DNA of 64,000 bases from Streptomyces sp. NRRL F-5135 (GTDB taxonomy: Bacteria; Actinomycetota; Actinomycetes; Streptomycetales; Streptomycetaceae). The notes beneath the pieces are model-generated. The model was given only the letters and a program-made list of their open reading frames with translations, ran no database searches and was not told the origin of the DNA. The stretch is from assembly GCF_000719775.1 (NCBI RefSeq), contig NZ_JOHR01000009.1:310001-374000 (forward strand), written 5' to 3'. Of the stretch, positions 34,470 to 44,673 are shown piece after piece. Each line of letters begins with the position of its first letter. The first letter of the stretch is position 1. Both the position numbers and the translations under genes were made by a program.

Positions 34470-34497
34470 GGGGCCGCCTCGCCCCCGAGGCGGCCCC
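34470..34497 (+). terminator. Hairpin terminator after bcp
   Basis: GGGGCCGCCTC at 34470-34480 pairs with GAGGCGGCCCC at 34487-34497 (11 base pairs) around a six-base loop. There is no T-run, as is common in Streptomyces. It lies 20 bases after the bcp stop. Confidence 0.65.
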
Positions 34498-34602
34498 GAC
34501 CCGTGACCGGGGTCACACTTCCACAGAACTCTGGTTTGCGAACGCCACGATCGCGCAGAAGCTCCCATCGAAGTGTTTCGCCGCCGGAGAAAGGACCACG
34601 CC

Positions 34603-36099
34603 ATGGCCGGCCAGGAGCATGACGAGGTGGCCGACCCCGCCGCGGTCAAGCGTCATCCCACCCTCTTCCGAACGATCAGACAGCGCAAGAACCCCAAACT
34701 GCGCCGGTCCGACATCACCATCACCGACGAGCGCGCGGTCAAGCGGGCCGTGAAGGCCGCCTCCCTGGGTAACGCCATGGAGTGGTTCGACTTCGGCATC
34801 TACAGCTATCTGGCCGTCACCATCGGCCATGTCTTCTTCCCGTCCGGAAACCCCACGGCCGAGTTGCTCTCCTCCTTCGCGACCTTCGCGGTCGCGTTCC
34901 TCGTACGGCCGCTCGGCGGCATGGTCTTCGGCCCCATGGGCGACAAGATCGGCCGCAAGAAGGTCCTCGCCCTGACGATGATCATGATGGCGATCGGTAC
35001 CTTCGCCATCGGCCTGATCCCCTCGTACGCCACGATCGGCTTCTGGGCGCCGGCGCTGCTGATCCTCTTCCGGCTGGTCCAGGGCTTCTCCACCGGCGGC
35101 GAGTACGGCGGGGCGTCCACCTTCATCGCCGAGTACGCCCCGGACAAGCGCCGCGGCTTCTTCGGCAGCTTCCTGGAGTTCGGCACGCTGGCGGGCTACG
35201 TCGGCGCGGCCGGTCTGGTCACCGCGCTCACCGCGGCGCTCGGCGCGGACACGATGGAGGCATGGGGCTGGCGGGTGCCGTTCCTGGTCGCGGGCCCGCT
35301 GGGGCTGGTCGGCCTGTACCTGCGGCTACGGCTCGACGAGACGCCGGCCTTCCAGAAGCTGGAGGCGGAGAGCGCCCGCGCCTCGGAGGCCGCGGACGCG
35401 GTGGAGGTCACCACCCGGGAGGACCTGGCCAAGATCTTCCGCACGTACTGGCCCGCGCTGATCCTGTGCATCGCCCTGGTGGGCGCGTACAACATCACCG
35501 ACTACATGCTGCTGTCGTACATGCCGACCTACCTCTCCGACACACTCGGCTACAGCCCGACCCACGGCCTGATGATCCTGCTGGTGGTCATGGTCTTCCT
35601 GATGCTGATCATCAACCAGGTGGGCCGGCTCAACGACCGCTACGGCCGCAAGCCGCTGCTGATGGCCGGCATGCTCGGGTTCCTCTTCCTCTCCCTGCCG
35701 TCCTTCCTCCTGATCGGCCAGGGCGGCATCGTGGCCATCACGGCGGGCCTGCTGATGATGGGGCTGTCCCTGGTCTGCCTGCTGGGCACGATGTCGGCGG
35801 CGCTCCCCGCGCTGTTCCCCACGGAGGTCCGCTACGGCTCGCTGTCCGTGGGCTACAACGTCGCCGTCTCCCTCTTCGGCGGCACCACCCCCTTCGTGAT
35901 CACGGCTCTGATCGACGTCTCCGGCAGCAACCTGATGCCCGCGTACTACGCGATGGCGGCGGCGCTGGTGGGCGTGATCGCGGTGGCGTGCATGAAGGAG
36001 ACGGCGCGGCAGCCGCTGGAGGGCTCGCCGCCGTCGGTGGGGACGGAGGAGGAAGCCGTGGAACTGGTCCAGTCCCAGGCCCCGGAACCCAAGTTCTGA
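34603..36099 (+). CDS. MFS transporter, ProP-like (metabolite:H+ symporter family)
   Basis: This roughly 498-residue, 12-helix transporter begins AVKAASLGNAMEWFDFGIYS, followed by FLVRPLGGMVFGPMGDKIGR and a GRKK loop (motif A), then LFRLVQGFSTGGEYGGAST and APDKRRGFFGSFLEFG. These blocks define the metabolite:H+ symporter family that includes ProP (proline/betaine) and KgtP. The substrate could be an osmolyte or organic acid. The N-terminal 50 residues are hydrophilic. ATG 34603 is preceded by GGAGAAAGG and preferred over the upstream GTG 34573. A 13-base-pair hairpin follows the stop. Confidence 0.9.
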   Translation: MAGQEHDEVADPAAVKRHPTLFRTIRQRKNPKLRRSDITITDERAVKRAVKAASLGNAMEWFDFGIYSYLAVTIGHVFFPSGNPTAELLSSFATFAVAFLVRPLGGMVFGPMGDKIGRKKVLALTMIMMAIGTFAIGLIPSYATIGFWAPALLILFRLVQGFSTGGEYGGASTFIAEYAPDKRRGFFGSFLEFGTLAGYVGAAGLVTALTAALGADTMEAWGWRVPFLVAGPLGLVGLYLRLRLDETPAFQKLEAESARASEAADAVEVTTREDLAKIFRTYWPALILCIALVGAYNITDYMLLSYMPTYLSDTLGYSPTHGLMILLVVMVFLMLIINQVGRLNDRYGRKPLLMAGMLGFLFLSLPSFLLIGQGGIVAITAGLLMMGLSLVCLLGTMSAALPALFPTEVRYGSLSVGYNVAVSLFGGTTPFVITALIDVSGSNLMPAYYAMAAALVGVIAVACMKETARQPLEGSPPSVGTEEEAVELVQSQAPEPKF

Positions 36100-36120
36100 C
36101 CACCCGGACCCGCCCGGCGA

Positions 36121-36153
36121 CGTCCCGCACCGCGAAAGAAGCGGTGCGGGACG
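36121..36153 (+). terminator. Hairpin terminator after the MFS gene
   Basis: CGTCCCGCACCGC at 36121-36133 and GCGGTGCGGGACG at 36141-36153 form a perfect 13-base-pair stem with loop GAAAGAA, followed by TTCCGCTTCT. It lies 21 bases after the transporter stop. Confidence 0.75.
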
Positions 36154-36210
36154 TTCCGCTTCTCGCCGCTTTCCGGACGTGACCGCTCGATATGCGGTTC
36201 GTTACCCAGT

Positions 36211-36250
36211 GCGAGACCGCGAGACCGCGAGACCGCGAGACCGCGAGACC
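36211..36250. repeat. Five tandem copies of GCGAGACC
   Basis: The octamer GCGAGACC is repeated exactly five times, starting at 36211 and ending at 36250, just before the HNH gene leader. The number of copies is likely to vary by slippage. It lies 38 bases before the HNH start and could affect its promoter spacing. Confidence 0.85.
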
Positions 36251-36287
36251 GCGGCCGTCAAGGAACGGCGGGTCCGAGGGGGGAACG

Positions 36288-37379
36288 ATGACAGCGGAAC
36301 GCGCCCGGCAGGCCCAGGATCGCGCTGCCGAGGAATCCGGCGGCGACCCGACGGGCGAGGAACGTCTGGCCGCGGCCGTCACCCAGGCGCGCACCTGGGC
36401 GGACCTGATGCGGCGGCTCGGGCTGAAGGAGAGCGGCGGGCGGCGGCGCGCGCTCCAGCGACAGGTTGCCGAACGAGGGCTGGACACCAGCCACTTCAAG
36501 CAGGGCAGTCCATGGCGGAAGTACCCGGACGAGGCGATAGCAGCGGCCGTCGCGACGTCCACGACACTGCGCGAGGTCGTCCTCAAGCTGGGCGCCACGC
36601 CGGCCACGGGCACGATGTCGCACATCGCCCGGCGTATCGCGGCGGCCGGGATCGACGTCGGCCATTTCCCGGGGATGGATCGCTCACGGCTCGATCTGCC
36701 GTTCACGGCCGCCGAACTGACGGCCGCCGCCGCGTCCGCCCGGAGCATCCGTGGCGTGGCGCGGGCACTCGGCGTGCCCGACGACGGCCGCTCCCGTGCC
36801 GCCCTCGGCCGGATGCTCAAGGAACAGGGCGTCGACACCACGCATTTCCGTAACGCGCGACTGGCGATCCCGGAGGCGGCGCTGCGTGAGGCAGTGCCGA
36901 CCGCGTCCAGTTACGCCGACGTCATGCGTGCCCTCGGACTCCCCGTGAACGACACGAACCATCGGCGCGTCCGGCGGCGAGTGGGGCAACTCGGCCTCGA
37001 TACACGCCACTTCAAGCGGCTCCCGTGGGGGCCGGTCCGCGCGCGCCCCTCGGCACCTGTGGCACGGCGCACCCTCGTCGAACTGCCCGAGGGTTCCCCG
37101 CGTACCAACCGTGCCCGCCTCCATCGCGCCCTGCGGGAGACCGGCGTCCCCTACCACTGCGCGTCATGTGGCAACACCGGCGAATGGCTCGGGCATCCGA
37201 TGGCCCTGCAGATCGACCATGTGAACGGAGACTGGCGCGACAACCGGGCCGAGAACCTGCGGTACCTGTGCCCGAACTGCCACGCGCTCACGGACACGTG
37301 GTGCCGGAGCCGACGGAGTGAGCGTCGGACAAGCGTGGAGAACTCGGCCACAGACGACCACCGGCCGCCGGCCCGGTAG
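36288..37379 (+). CDS. HNH endonuclease with four tandem helix-turn-helix-like repeats
   Basis: This 363-residue protein has an HNH nuclease domain at the C-terminus: CASCG (about 291), LQIDHVNGDWRDNRAENLRY (about 306-325, the H and N residues), and CPNCHAL. Two CxxC pairs bind zinc. Upstream, four units of about 48 residues repeat (residues 25-72, 81-129, 141-189, 196-244), each ending in a signature: LDTSHF, IDVGHF, VDTTHF, LDTRHF. Each unit has the helix pattern A(V)..A.S..DVMRALGL. The repeats probably read DNA and direct the nuclease, in the manner of homing or restriction-type HNH enzymes. ATG 36288 follows GAGGGGGGAACG. It lies just upstream of a tRNA gene. Confidence 0.87.
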   Translation: MTAERARQAQDRAAEESGGDPTGEERLAAAVTQARTWADLMRRLGLKESGGRRRALQRQVAERGLDTSHFKQGSPWRKYPDEAIAAAVATSTTLREVVLKLGATPATGTMSHIARRIAAAGIDVGHFPGMDRSRLDLPFTAAELTAAAASARSIRGVARALGVPDDGRSRAALGRMLKEQGVDTTHFRNARLAIPEAALREAVPTASSYADVMRALGLPVNDTNHRRVRRRVGQLGLDTRHFKRLPWGPVRARPSAPVARRTLVELPEGSPRTNRARLHRALRETGVPYHCASCGNTGEWLGHPMALQIDHVNGDWRDNRAENLRYLCPNCHALTDTWCRSRRSERRTSVENSATDDHRPPAR

Positions 37380-37394
37380 CATGGCACCCGGCTC

Positions 37395-37479
37395 GCGGCG
37401 GTGGCGCAACGGCTGACGCAGCAGACTTAGGATCTGTGGCCCTTGATCGGGCTTGAGGGTTCGAATCCCTTCCGCCGCA
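37395..37479 (+). tRNA. tRNA-Leu (anticodon TAG)
   Basis: An 85-base class II tRNA. The acceptor stem GCGGCGG (37395-37401) pairs with CCGCCGC (37472-37478), with A as discriminator. The anticodon stem GCAGA/TCTGT encloses the loop CTTAGGA with anticodon TAG. A long variable arm (GGCCCTTGATCGGGCTT) and the T arm GAGGGTTCGAATCCCTT follow. It decodes CUA and possibly other CUN leucine codons. CCA is not encoded. Confidence 0.95.
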
Positions 37480-37483
37480 CACT

Positions 37484-37521
37484 AATGGCCTGCGAATCAA
37501 CGGAATGATTTGCAGGCCATT
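37484..37521 (+). terminator. Hairpin after tRNA-Leu
   Basis: AATGGCCTGC at 37484-37493 pairs with GCAGGCCATT at 37512-37521 (10 base pairs), extended by GAATC/GATTT. It begins four bases after the tRNA and probably ends its transcription. tRNA 3' ends are also integration targets, but no direct-repeat att copy was seen. Confidence 0.6.
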
Positions 37522-37542
37522 GAGCTGTCGGCTCCTTGATCG

Positions 37543-38145
37543 TCAGCCCAGGAGTTCCCGGATCACCGGGACCAGGGCGCGGAACGCCTTGCCCCGGTGG
37601 CTGATCGCGTTCTTCTCCGCGGGGGACAGTTCCGCGCAGGTGCGGGTCTCCCCCGTGGGCTGGAGGATCGGGTCGTAGCCGAAGCCGTTCGTGCCCGACG
37701 GGGCCGTGCGGAGGGTGCCTTCGAGGCGGCCCTCGACCACGCGTTCCGTGCCGTCCGGGAGGGCGAGGGCCGCCGCGCAGGCGAAGTGGGCCGAGCGGTG
37801 GGGCGGGGCGATGTCGCCGAGCTGGGCCAGCAGGAGGTCGAGGTTGGCCCGGTCGTCGCCGTGGCTGCCCGCCCAGCGGGCGGAGAAGATGCCGGGGGCG
37901 CCGTTCAGGACGTCCACACACAGGCCCGAGTCGTCGGCGACGGCGGGCAGGCCGGTGGCGGCGGCCAGGGCGTGCGCCTTGAGCAGCGCGTTCTCGGCGA
38001 AGGTGACACCGGTCTCCTTCACGTCCGGGACGTCGGGGTAGGCCGCCGCCCCGACGAGGTCGTGGGGCAGGCCGGCGTCGGCGAGGATGGCCTCGAGTTC
38101 GGTGATCTTCCCGGCGTTACGGGTGGCGAGGATCAAGCGGGTCAT
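37543..38145 (-). CDS. rdgB: Non-canonical purine NTP pyrophosphatase (RdgB/HAM1)
   Basis: This 200-residue protein carries RLILATRNAGKITELEAIL at the N-terminus (T/SxNxxK motif), ETGVTFAENALLKAHALAAA, VADDSGLCVDVLNGAPGIFS and GTNGFGYDPI. The enzyme hydrolyses ITP, dITP and XTP to monophosphates and keeps them out of nucleic acids. The open frame extends to 38238, but ATG 38143-38145 matches the family start. It lies 132 bases downstream of rph, in the usual actinobacterial order rph-rdgB, and may be co-transcribed. Confidence 0.95.
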   Translation of the reverse strand: MTRLILATRNAGKITELEAILADAGLPHDLVGAAAYPDVPDVKETGVTFAENALLKAHALAAATGLPAVADDSGLCVDVLNGAPGIFSARWAGSHGDDRANLDLLLAQLGDIAPPHRSAHFACAAALALPDGTERVVEGRLEGTLRTAPSGTNGFGYDPILQPTGETRTCAELSPAEKNAISHRGKAFRALVPVIRELLG

Positions 38146-38277
38146 GCGTCCCAGTATCGGCCCCGGGGCGGGGCCTCCCGCGCGCGGGTGCCCCGGAGGC
38201 GGCAGGGGCCGGGCGCACGGCCCGGTCCGTACGCCCACACCGAACGGACCGGCGGGTCCGCACCGGGCGCCGCCCGC

Positions 38278-39012
<735 letters not shown>

Positions 39013-39038
39013 GGGCACGAGCCTATCGGGACAGCGTG

Positions 39039-39074
39039 GAGGGGCTCGGTCCGGTCGTCCGGACCGAGCCCCTC
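39039..39074. terminator. Bidirectional-looking 16-bp hairpin between PTS EIIB and rph
   Basis: GAGGGGCTCGGTCCGG at 39039-39054 pairs perfectly with CCGGACCGAGCCCCTC at 39059-39074 around loop TCGT. It follows the EIIB stop by 60 bases on the minus strand and precedes rph by 26 bases, so it should separate their transcripts. Confidence 0.75.
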
Positions 39075-39134
39075 ACACTCCCGGCGCGCACCACCGGGCG
39101 CGTTCCGCGTCCCCGCGCGCGGTCGCTCACGCGG

Positions 39135-39380
39135 TCACATCATGTCTTCGATCTCGGCGGCGAGCGGGTCGGCGTCCGTGCCGATGACGACCTGGACCGC
39201 GGTGCCCATCTTGACGACGCCGTGCGCCCCGGCCGCCTTCAGGGCGGCCTCGTCGACGAGGGAGGAGTCGACGACCTCGGTGCGGAGACGGGTGATGCAG
39301 CCCTCGACCTCTTCGATGTTGTCGAGCCCGCCGAGCGCGGCGACGATCTTCTCGGCTTTGGTGGCGTCCTTGGTGGCCAT
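39135..39380 (-). CDS. nagF: PTS sugar transporter EIIB subunit (GlcNAc/glucose family)
   Basis: This 81-residue stand-alone EIIB domain reads KIVAALGGLDNIEEVEGC with the phosphorylated Cys in EGCITRLR, then VVKMGTAVQVVIGTDADPLA. It receives phosphate from EIIA and passes it to the sugar bound by EIIC. In S. coelicolor the equivalent gene next to rph is, to my memory, nagF, part of the N-acetylglucosamine transporter. The gene is divergent from the EIIC gene with 207 bases between starts. ATG 39378-39380 is used. Confidence 0.88.
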   Translation of the reverse strand: MATKDATKAEKIVAALGGLDNIEEVEGCITRLRTEVVDSSLVDEAALKAAGAHGVVKMGTAVQVVIGTDADPLAAEIEDMM

Positions 39381-39587
39381 GTCTGTCTCCCTGACTCTCG
39401 GCGGCTCTGTGGTCCACGATCCAACCCGGTACGGTCCGATTTGCCACCGTAACGCACGGTTGGACCAACTTCACAGGCATGCCGCCGGAGCATGGCGAAT
39501 GATGACAGCAGTGCGGCCCCCGGTCGCCGGCCAGGACGCGGGACCGGCCCACGGTCCGTAGCCCGTAGCCCGTACGGGAGGACGCCG
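39381..39587. promoter_or_regulatory. EIIB/EIIC divergent promoter region with two dyads
   Basis: GTGGTCCAC at 39409-39417 and GTTGGACCAAC at 39459-39469 are short perfect palindromes with a central odd base. They contain TGGTCC/GGACCA half-sites resembling, but not matching, the DasR consensus (TGGTCTAGACCA). DasR, the GlcNAc repressor of streptomycetes, is the obvious candidate regulator; the match is too weak to assert. Confidence 0.4.
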
Positions 39588-40892
39588 ATGAGTGCCGACA
39601 GCACGGCAGCGGCACAGCCGCCGGAGCCGGCCGGGGCGTCAGGGGCGGCGGGGCCGCGCCCGAAGCCCTGGAACGGACTGCTGCGGGGACTGCAGAAGAT
39701 CGGGCGCAGCCTGCAACTGCCGGTGGCCGTACTGCCCGCGGCCGGACTGCTGATCAGCCTCGGGAGCCTCTTCTCCGCCTACTTGCACGGCCCGTTCTGG
39801 GACAAGACGGCGAAGGTGCTCGTCCAGGGCGGCACGGCGGTGCTGGACGGGGCGTTCGGGCTGCCGCTGCTGTTCGCCATCGGGGTCGCGATCGGCTTCG
39901 CCAAGAAGGCGGACGGGTCGACCGCGCTGGCCGTCGTCGTCGGGTTCCTCGTCTACCACAACGTGCTCGCGGCCTTCCCGGTCGGTGGTTCGGTCACCAA
40001 GGCGACCCCGAACGGCGTCCCGCAGAATCCGGGGGTCCTCGGCGGCATCCTGATCGGGCTGCTCACGGCCGTCGTCTGGCAGCGCTTCCACCGTACGAGA
40101 CTGGTCGACTGGCTCGGCTTCTTCAACGGCCGGCGGCTGGTGCCGATCCTGATGGCCTTCATCTGTGTCGTGCTGGGCGTGGCCTTCGGGCTGCTGTGGC
40201 AGCCGGTCGGCGACGGGCTGACCTGGTGCGGGAAGCAGCTGATCAGTCTGGGCGCCTGGGGAGCGGGAATCTTCGGGGTCGCCAACCGGCTGCTCCTTCC
40301 GGTCGGAATGCACCAGTTCCTGAACACCTTCTTCTGGTTCCAGGCCGGTTCGTACACCAAGCCGGACGGAACGGTCGTCCAGGGCGACCTGACCCGGTTC
40401 TTCGCGGGGGACCCCTCGGCGGGCCAGTTCATGTCCGGTTTCTTCCCCATCATGATGTTCGGCCTGCCCGCCGCCGCGCTCGCCATCACCCACTGCGCCC
40501 GGCCGCGGCACCGCAAGCGGATCGCCGGGCTGATGCTCTCGCTGGCGCTGACCTCGTTCGTGACGGGGGTGACCGAGCCGCTGGAGTTCTCCTTCCTGTT
40601 CGCGGCCCCCTTGCTGTACGGGGCGCACGCGCTGCTGACGGGGGTGTCGATGGCGGTCACCTGGGCGCTGGGGGTGCACGCGGGGTTCAGCTTCTCGGCG
40701 GGGCTGATCGACTACGTGGTCAACTGGCACCTCGACACCAAGCCCTGGCTGATCATTCCGATCGGCCTGTGCTTCGCCGTCGTGTACTACGTGGTGTTCC
40801 GGTTCGCGATCCTGCTGTTCGACATTCCCACGCCGGGGCGCGAGCCGGAGAGCCTGGAGGAGGAGGGCGAACAGCAGAACGTCAAGACCTGA
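39588..40892 (+). CDS. nagE2: PTS sugar transporter EIIC subunit (GlcNAc/glucose family)
   Basis: This 434-residue membrane protein has the EIIC glucose/GlcNAc-family blocks: LQKIGRSLQLPVAVLPAAGL, IGVAIGFAKKADGSTALAVV with YHNVL, LLPVGMHQFLNTFFWFQAG, FFPIMMFGLPAAALAI and VTGVTEPLEFSFLFAAPLLY. It carries the sugar across the membrane while EIIB phosphorylates it. By gene order it corresponds to nagE1 or nagE2 of S. coelicolor; which one cannot be decided here, and only one copy is present. ATG 39588 follows GGGAGGA. It ends before a hairpin shared with the convergent metallo-hydrolase gene. Confidence 0.88.
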   Translation: MSADSTAAAQPPEPAGASGAAGPRPKPWNGLLRGLQKIGRSLQLPVAVLPAAGLLISLGSLFSAYLHGPFWDKTAKVLVQGGTAVLDGAFGLPLLFAIGVAIGFAKKADGSTALAVVVGFLVYHNVLAAFPVGGSVTKATPNGVPQNPGVLGGILIGLLTAVVWQRFHRTRLVDWLGFFNGRRLVPILMAFICVVLGVAFGLLWQPVGDGLTWCGKQLISLGAWGAGIFGVANRLLLPVGMHQFLNTFFWFQAGSYTKPDGTVVQGDLTRFFAGDPSAGQFMSGFFPIMMFGLPAAALAITHCARPRHRKRIAGLMLSLALTSFVTGVTEPLEFSFLFAAPLLYGAHALLTGVSMAVTWALGVHAGFSFSAGLIDYVVNWHLDTKPWLIIPIGLCFAVVYYVVFRFAILLFDIPTPGREPESLEEEGEQQNVKT

Positions 40893-40919
40893 AGCGCGGG
40901 CGTGGCGTCGCGGGGCGGA

Positions 40920-40954
40920 CGGGCGGCCGGGCCGTTGTCGGCTCCGGCCGCCCG
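40920..40954. terminator. Bidirectional hairpin between EIIC and the metallo-hydrolase gene
   Basis: CGGGCGGCCGG at 40920-40930 pairs with CCGGCCGCCCG at 40944-40954 (11 base pairs). The genes on both sides converge, so it can end both transcripts. Confidence 0.65.
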
Positions 40955-41016
40955 CCGCCTCCGCTCCGCGTACTGCCGTACGGCGTCGGCCGCACGGCCG
41001 TGGTGCCGACGCCCCG

Positions 41017-41769
41017 TCAGATCTCGTACACCGCGCCGGGCACGGCCAGTTCCGCCGGCCCCTGGAAGACGGCGCGGGCGTCGGCCAGATTCCGCTCCGC
41101 GTCCGTCCACGGCGGAATGTGCGTCAGCACCAGCCGCCGGGCCCCCGCCCGCGCCGCGTGCGCGCCGGCCTCGCGGCCGTTGAGGTGGAGGCCCGCGATG
41201 TCCTCCTTGCCGTACGTGTACGCCGCCTCGCACAGGAAGAGGTCCGTGTCCCGGGCGAGTTCGACGAGCGGGTCACAGACCCCGGTGTCACCCGAGTAGG
41301 TGAGGGACCGTCCACCGTGTTCGATCCGGATGGCGAACGTCTCCACGGGGTGGGCGACGCGCTCCGTACGGACCGACAGCGGACCGATACGGAACGAACC
41401 CGCCTCCAGCGTACGGAAGTCGAACACCTCGCTCATCGACTTGTCCGAGGGCGTGTCCGCGTAGGCGGTGGTCAGCCGCTGTTCGGTGCCCTCGGGGCCG
41501 TAGACGGGGATGGCGTCGCAGCGACCGCCGTCGAAACGGTAGTAGCGGGCGACGAAGTACCCGCACATGTCGATGCAGTGGTCCGCGTGGAGATGGCTGA
41601 GGAAGATGGCGTCGAGGTCGTAAAGACCGATGTGTCGCTGCAACTCGCCGAGGGCGCCATTGCCCATGTCGAGCAGCAGCCGGAAGCCGTCGGCCTCTAC
41701 GAGGTAGCTGGAGCAGGCCGAGCCCACGGAGGGGAACGAGCCCGAGCAGCCGACGACGGTGAGCTTCAT
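41017..41769 (-). CDS. MBL-fold metallo-hydrolase
   Basis: This 250-residue protein has the metallo-beta-lactamase fold: KLTVVGCSGSFPS at the start, LDAIFLSHLHADHCIDMCG with the HxHxDH zinc motif, RIEHGGRSLTYSGDTGVCDP (third zinc ligand Asp) and LVLTHIPPWTDAERN (final His). The family includes RNase Z-like and phosphodiesterase enzymes; this branch, near rph and rdgB in actinobacteria, is commonly annotated only as MBL hydrolase and may act on cyclic nucleotides or RNA. ATG 41767-41769 is used. Confidence 0.9.
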   Translation of the reverse strand: MKLTVVGCSGSFPSVGSACSSYLVEADGFRLLLDMGNGALGELQRHIGLYDLDAIFLSHLHADHCIDMCGYFVARYYRFDGGRCDAIPVYGPEGTEQRLTTAYADTPSDKSMSEVFDFRTLEAGSFRIGPLSVRTERVAHPVETFAIRIEHGGRSLTYSGDTGVCDPLVELARDTDLFLCEAAYTYGKEDIAGLHLNGREAGAHAARAGARRLVLTHIPPWTDAERNLADARAVFQGPAELAVPGAVYEI

Positions 41770-42165
41770 TGAGCGTGTACCTCCGTGGCAGGGACGGGGG
41801 ACGGCGGTGCGGGGCGGGGCCGTGCGGGCGGAGCGGGGCGGCGTGGCGGGGTTGTGCGGTTTGTCGAGCGTAAAGCGCGAAAGGGCGGGCCGCTCCTTCA
41901 GGGCGGGCCGTTGTGGGCGAACTCACCTGGGCTGTCACCGGTTCGGGGGCGGTTCGCCTCCGGCGGGGGGGGGGGCGGGGTGGCGCCTGCGGCGGGCTGT
42001 TCCCCTCCCCGCCCCTTCCCACAACCGGGGCGGGACCCCGGGCCCCGTTGCGGGGGCTTCGCCCCCCGGCCCCCGGTGGCGCCGGCTGCGCGGTGGGGGC
42101 CTCCGGCCCGGTGCGGGGGGTGTGGCGCTGGGCGGTGGGCGTGTGCGGGTTGTCGCCGGGGCCGC
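41770..42165. other. Gene-free G-rich gap upstream of the dispersed repeat
   Basis: I see no gene in these 396 bases. They are G-rich, with GGGCGGGG-like runs near 41785-41850 and an uninterrupted run of eleven G at 41965-41975. The promoter of the metallo-hydrolase gene should lie near 41780-41850 on the minus strand. The right side runs directly into the palindromic repeat that starts at 42166. Confidence 0.55.
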
Positions 42166-42433
42166 ATGATTTACGACGCGCATCAGGCCGAAGTCCAATG
42201 ACGGGCGGACGTCGCGCCCGCCATCAACGTCATCCTGCTGCGCGTCGTACGGGGGCCTGGGGGCGTCCCCCAGAAAGCACAGCATGCCGTCCGGACATGT
42301 ACCTCCGAAGGCCCGGCCCCCGGCACCCACCCCGGCCGCACCGCACCCCCGCCGGAGGCGACCCCGCACCGCGCAGCGGACCCCGCACCCACCACCGGCC
42401 GGCACCGCGCCCCGCGCCCCAGCCGGAAGGCGA
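42166..42433 (+). repeat. Dispersed palindromic repeat, copy A (after cysM)
   Basis: The stretch starts ATGATTTACGACGCGCATCA. TACGACGCGC at 42172-42181 is mirrored by GCGCGTCGTA ending at 42249, giving an imperfect palindrome about 78 bases long. It is followed by a 7-bp hairpin CTGGGGG-CGT-CCCCCAG at 42257-42273 and by a block running to about 42370. The block from about 42237 matches, with few differences, the reverse complement of 63567-63700, and 42166-42215 matches the reverse complement of 63951-64000. Both copies begin just after a gene's stop codon. It resembles a MITE-like or terminator-associated repeat; no transposase is present. Confidence 0.75.
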
Positions 42434-43939
<1,506 letters not shown>

Positions 43940-44062
43940 TCATCGTATCGATTCCCGATCCGCGCCCCGGCATGCGATCCCACCCCGTGGACGGTTCCGG
44001 ATCGGCATGTGGACGGCCGGGTCGCGGGCACGGTGGCGGAGGGGGACACCCCGGCGGCGCGG

Positions 44063-44476
44063 TCAGACGATCTCGACGTCCTCCTCGGTGACCTCGCCGT
44101 CCACGATCCGGTACGAACGGAACTGGAACGAGCCCGCGCCGTCGGTGTCGGCGGTGGAGACCAGCACGTAGTGGGCGCCCGGCTCGTTGGCGTAGCTGAT
44201 GTCCGTACGGGACGGGTACGCCTCGGTCGCCGTGTGCGAGTGGTAGATGATCACCGGCTCCTCGTCCCGGTCGTCCATCTCGCGGTAGAGCTTGAGCAGA
44301 TCGGCCGAGTCGAACTCGTAGAACGTGGGTGAGCGGGCCGCGTTGAGCATGGGGATGAACCGCTCGGCCCGTCCGCTGCCGGCCGGGCCCGCGACCACGC
44401 CGCACGCCTCGTCGGGGTGGTCGGCGCGCGCGTGCGCGACGATCTGGTCGTGCAGGTCCTGGGTGATTTCGAGCAT
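44063..44476 (-). CDS. mec: JAMM/Mov34 protease Mec
   Basis: This 137-residue zinc protease has the JAMM signature: Glu 23 in HPDEACGVVAG, then IIYHSHTATEAYPSRTD with His 79, His 81, Ser 89 and Asp 92. In mycobacteria Mec cleaves the cysteine from the CysO-cysteine adduct and so releases free cysteine. Here it lies upstream of the leader peptide, cysO and cysM on the same strand. ATG 44474-44476 is chosen over an upstream frame extension. It may also trim the seven-residue tail of the CysO precursor, by inference. Confidence 0.92.
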   Translation of the reverse strand: MLEITQDLHDQIVAHARADHPDEACGVVAGPAGSGRAERFIPMLNAARSPTFYEFDSADLLKLYREMDDRDEEPVIIYHSHTATEAYPSRTDISYANEPGAHYVLVSTADTDGAGSFQFRSYRIVDGEVTEEDVEIV

Positions 44477-44673
44477 GGGACGAGGATACGAGGATCCGTC
44501 GACCGGCAGGCCGGCCGGCCTCCGGAGCCGGGAGCCGGATCCGGAGGCCGTGGCGGAGGTGCGGAAGGGCACGAGGCGGCTCGGCGGGGGCCGCCGAGCA
44601 CCAGTACGGACCCGGCGCCCGTCCCGGCACGGCCGGGACGGGCGGTGTGCGGGGTCCCGGTCTGCCGAGTCCC

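Noticed and set aside
37395..37521. tRNA-Leu as integration site of the HNH gene
   Set aside because: No second copy of the tRNA 3' end was seen near the HNH gene, so an integrated element cannot be supported.
39409..39469. DasR operator in the PTS divergent region
   Set aside because: The half-sites lack the central TCTAGA spacing of the consensus; reported only as dyads.
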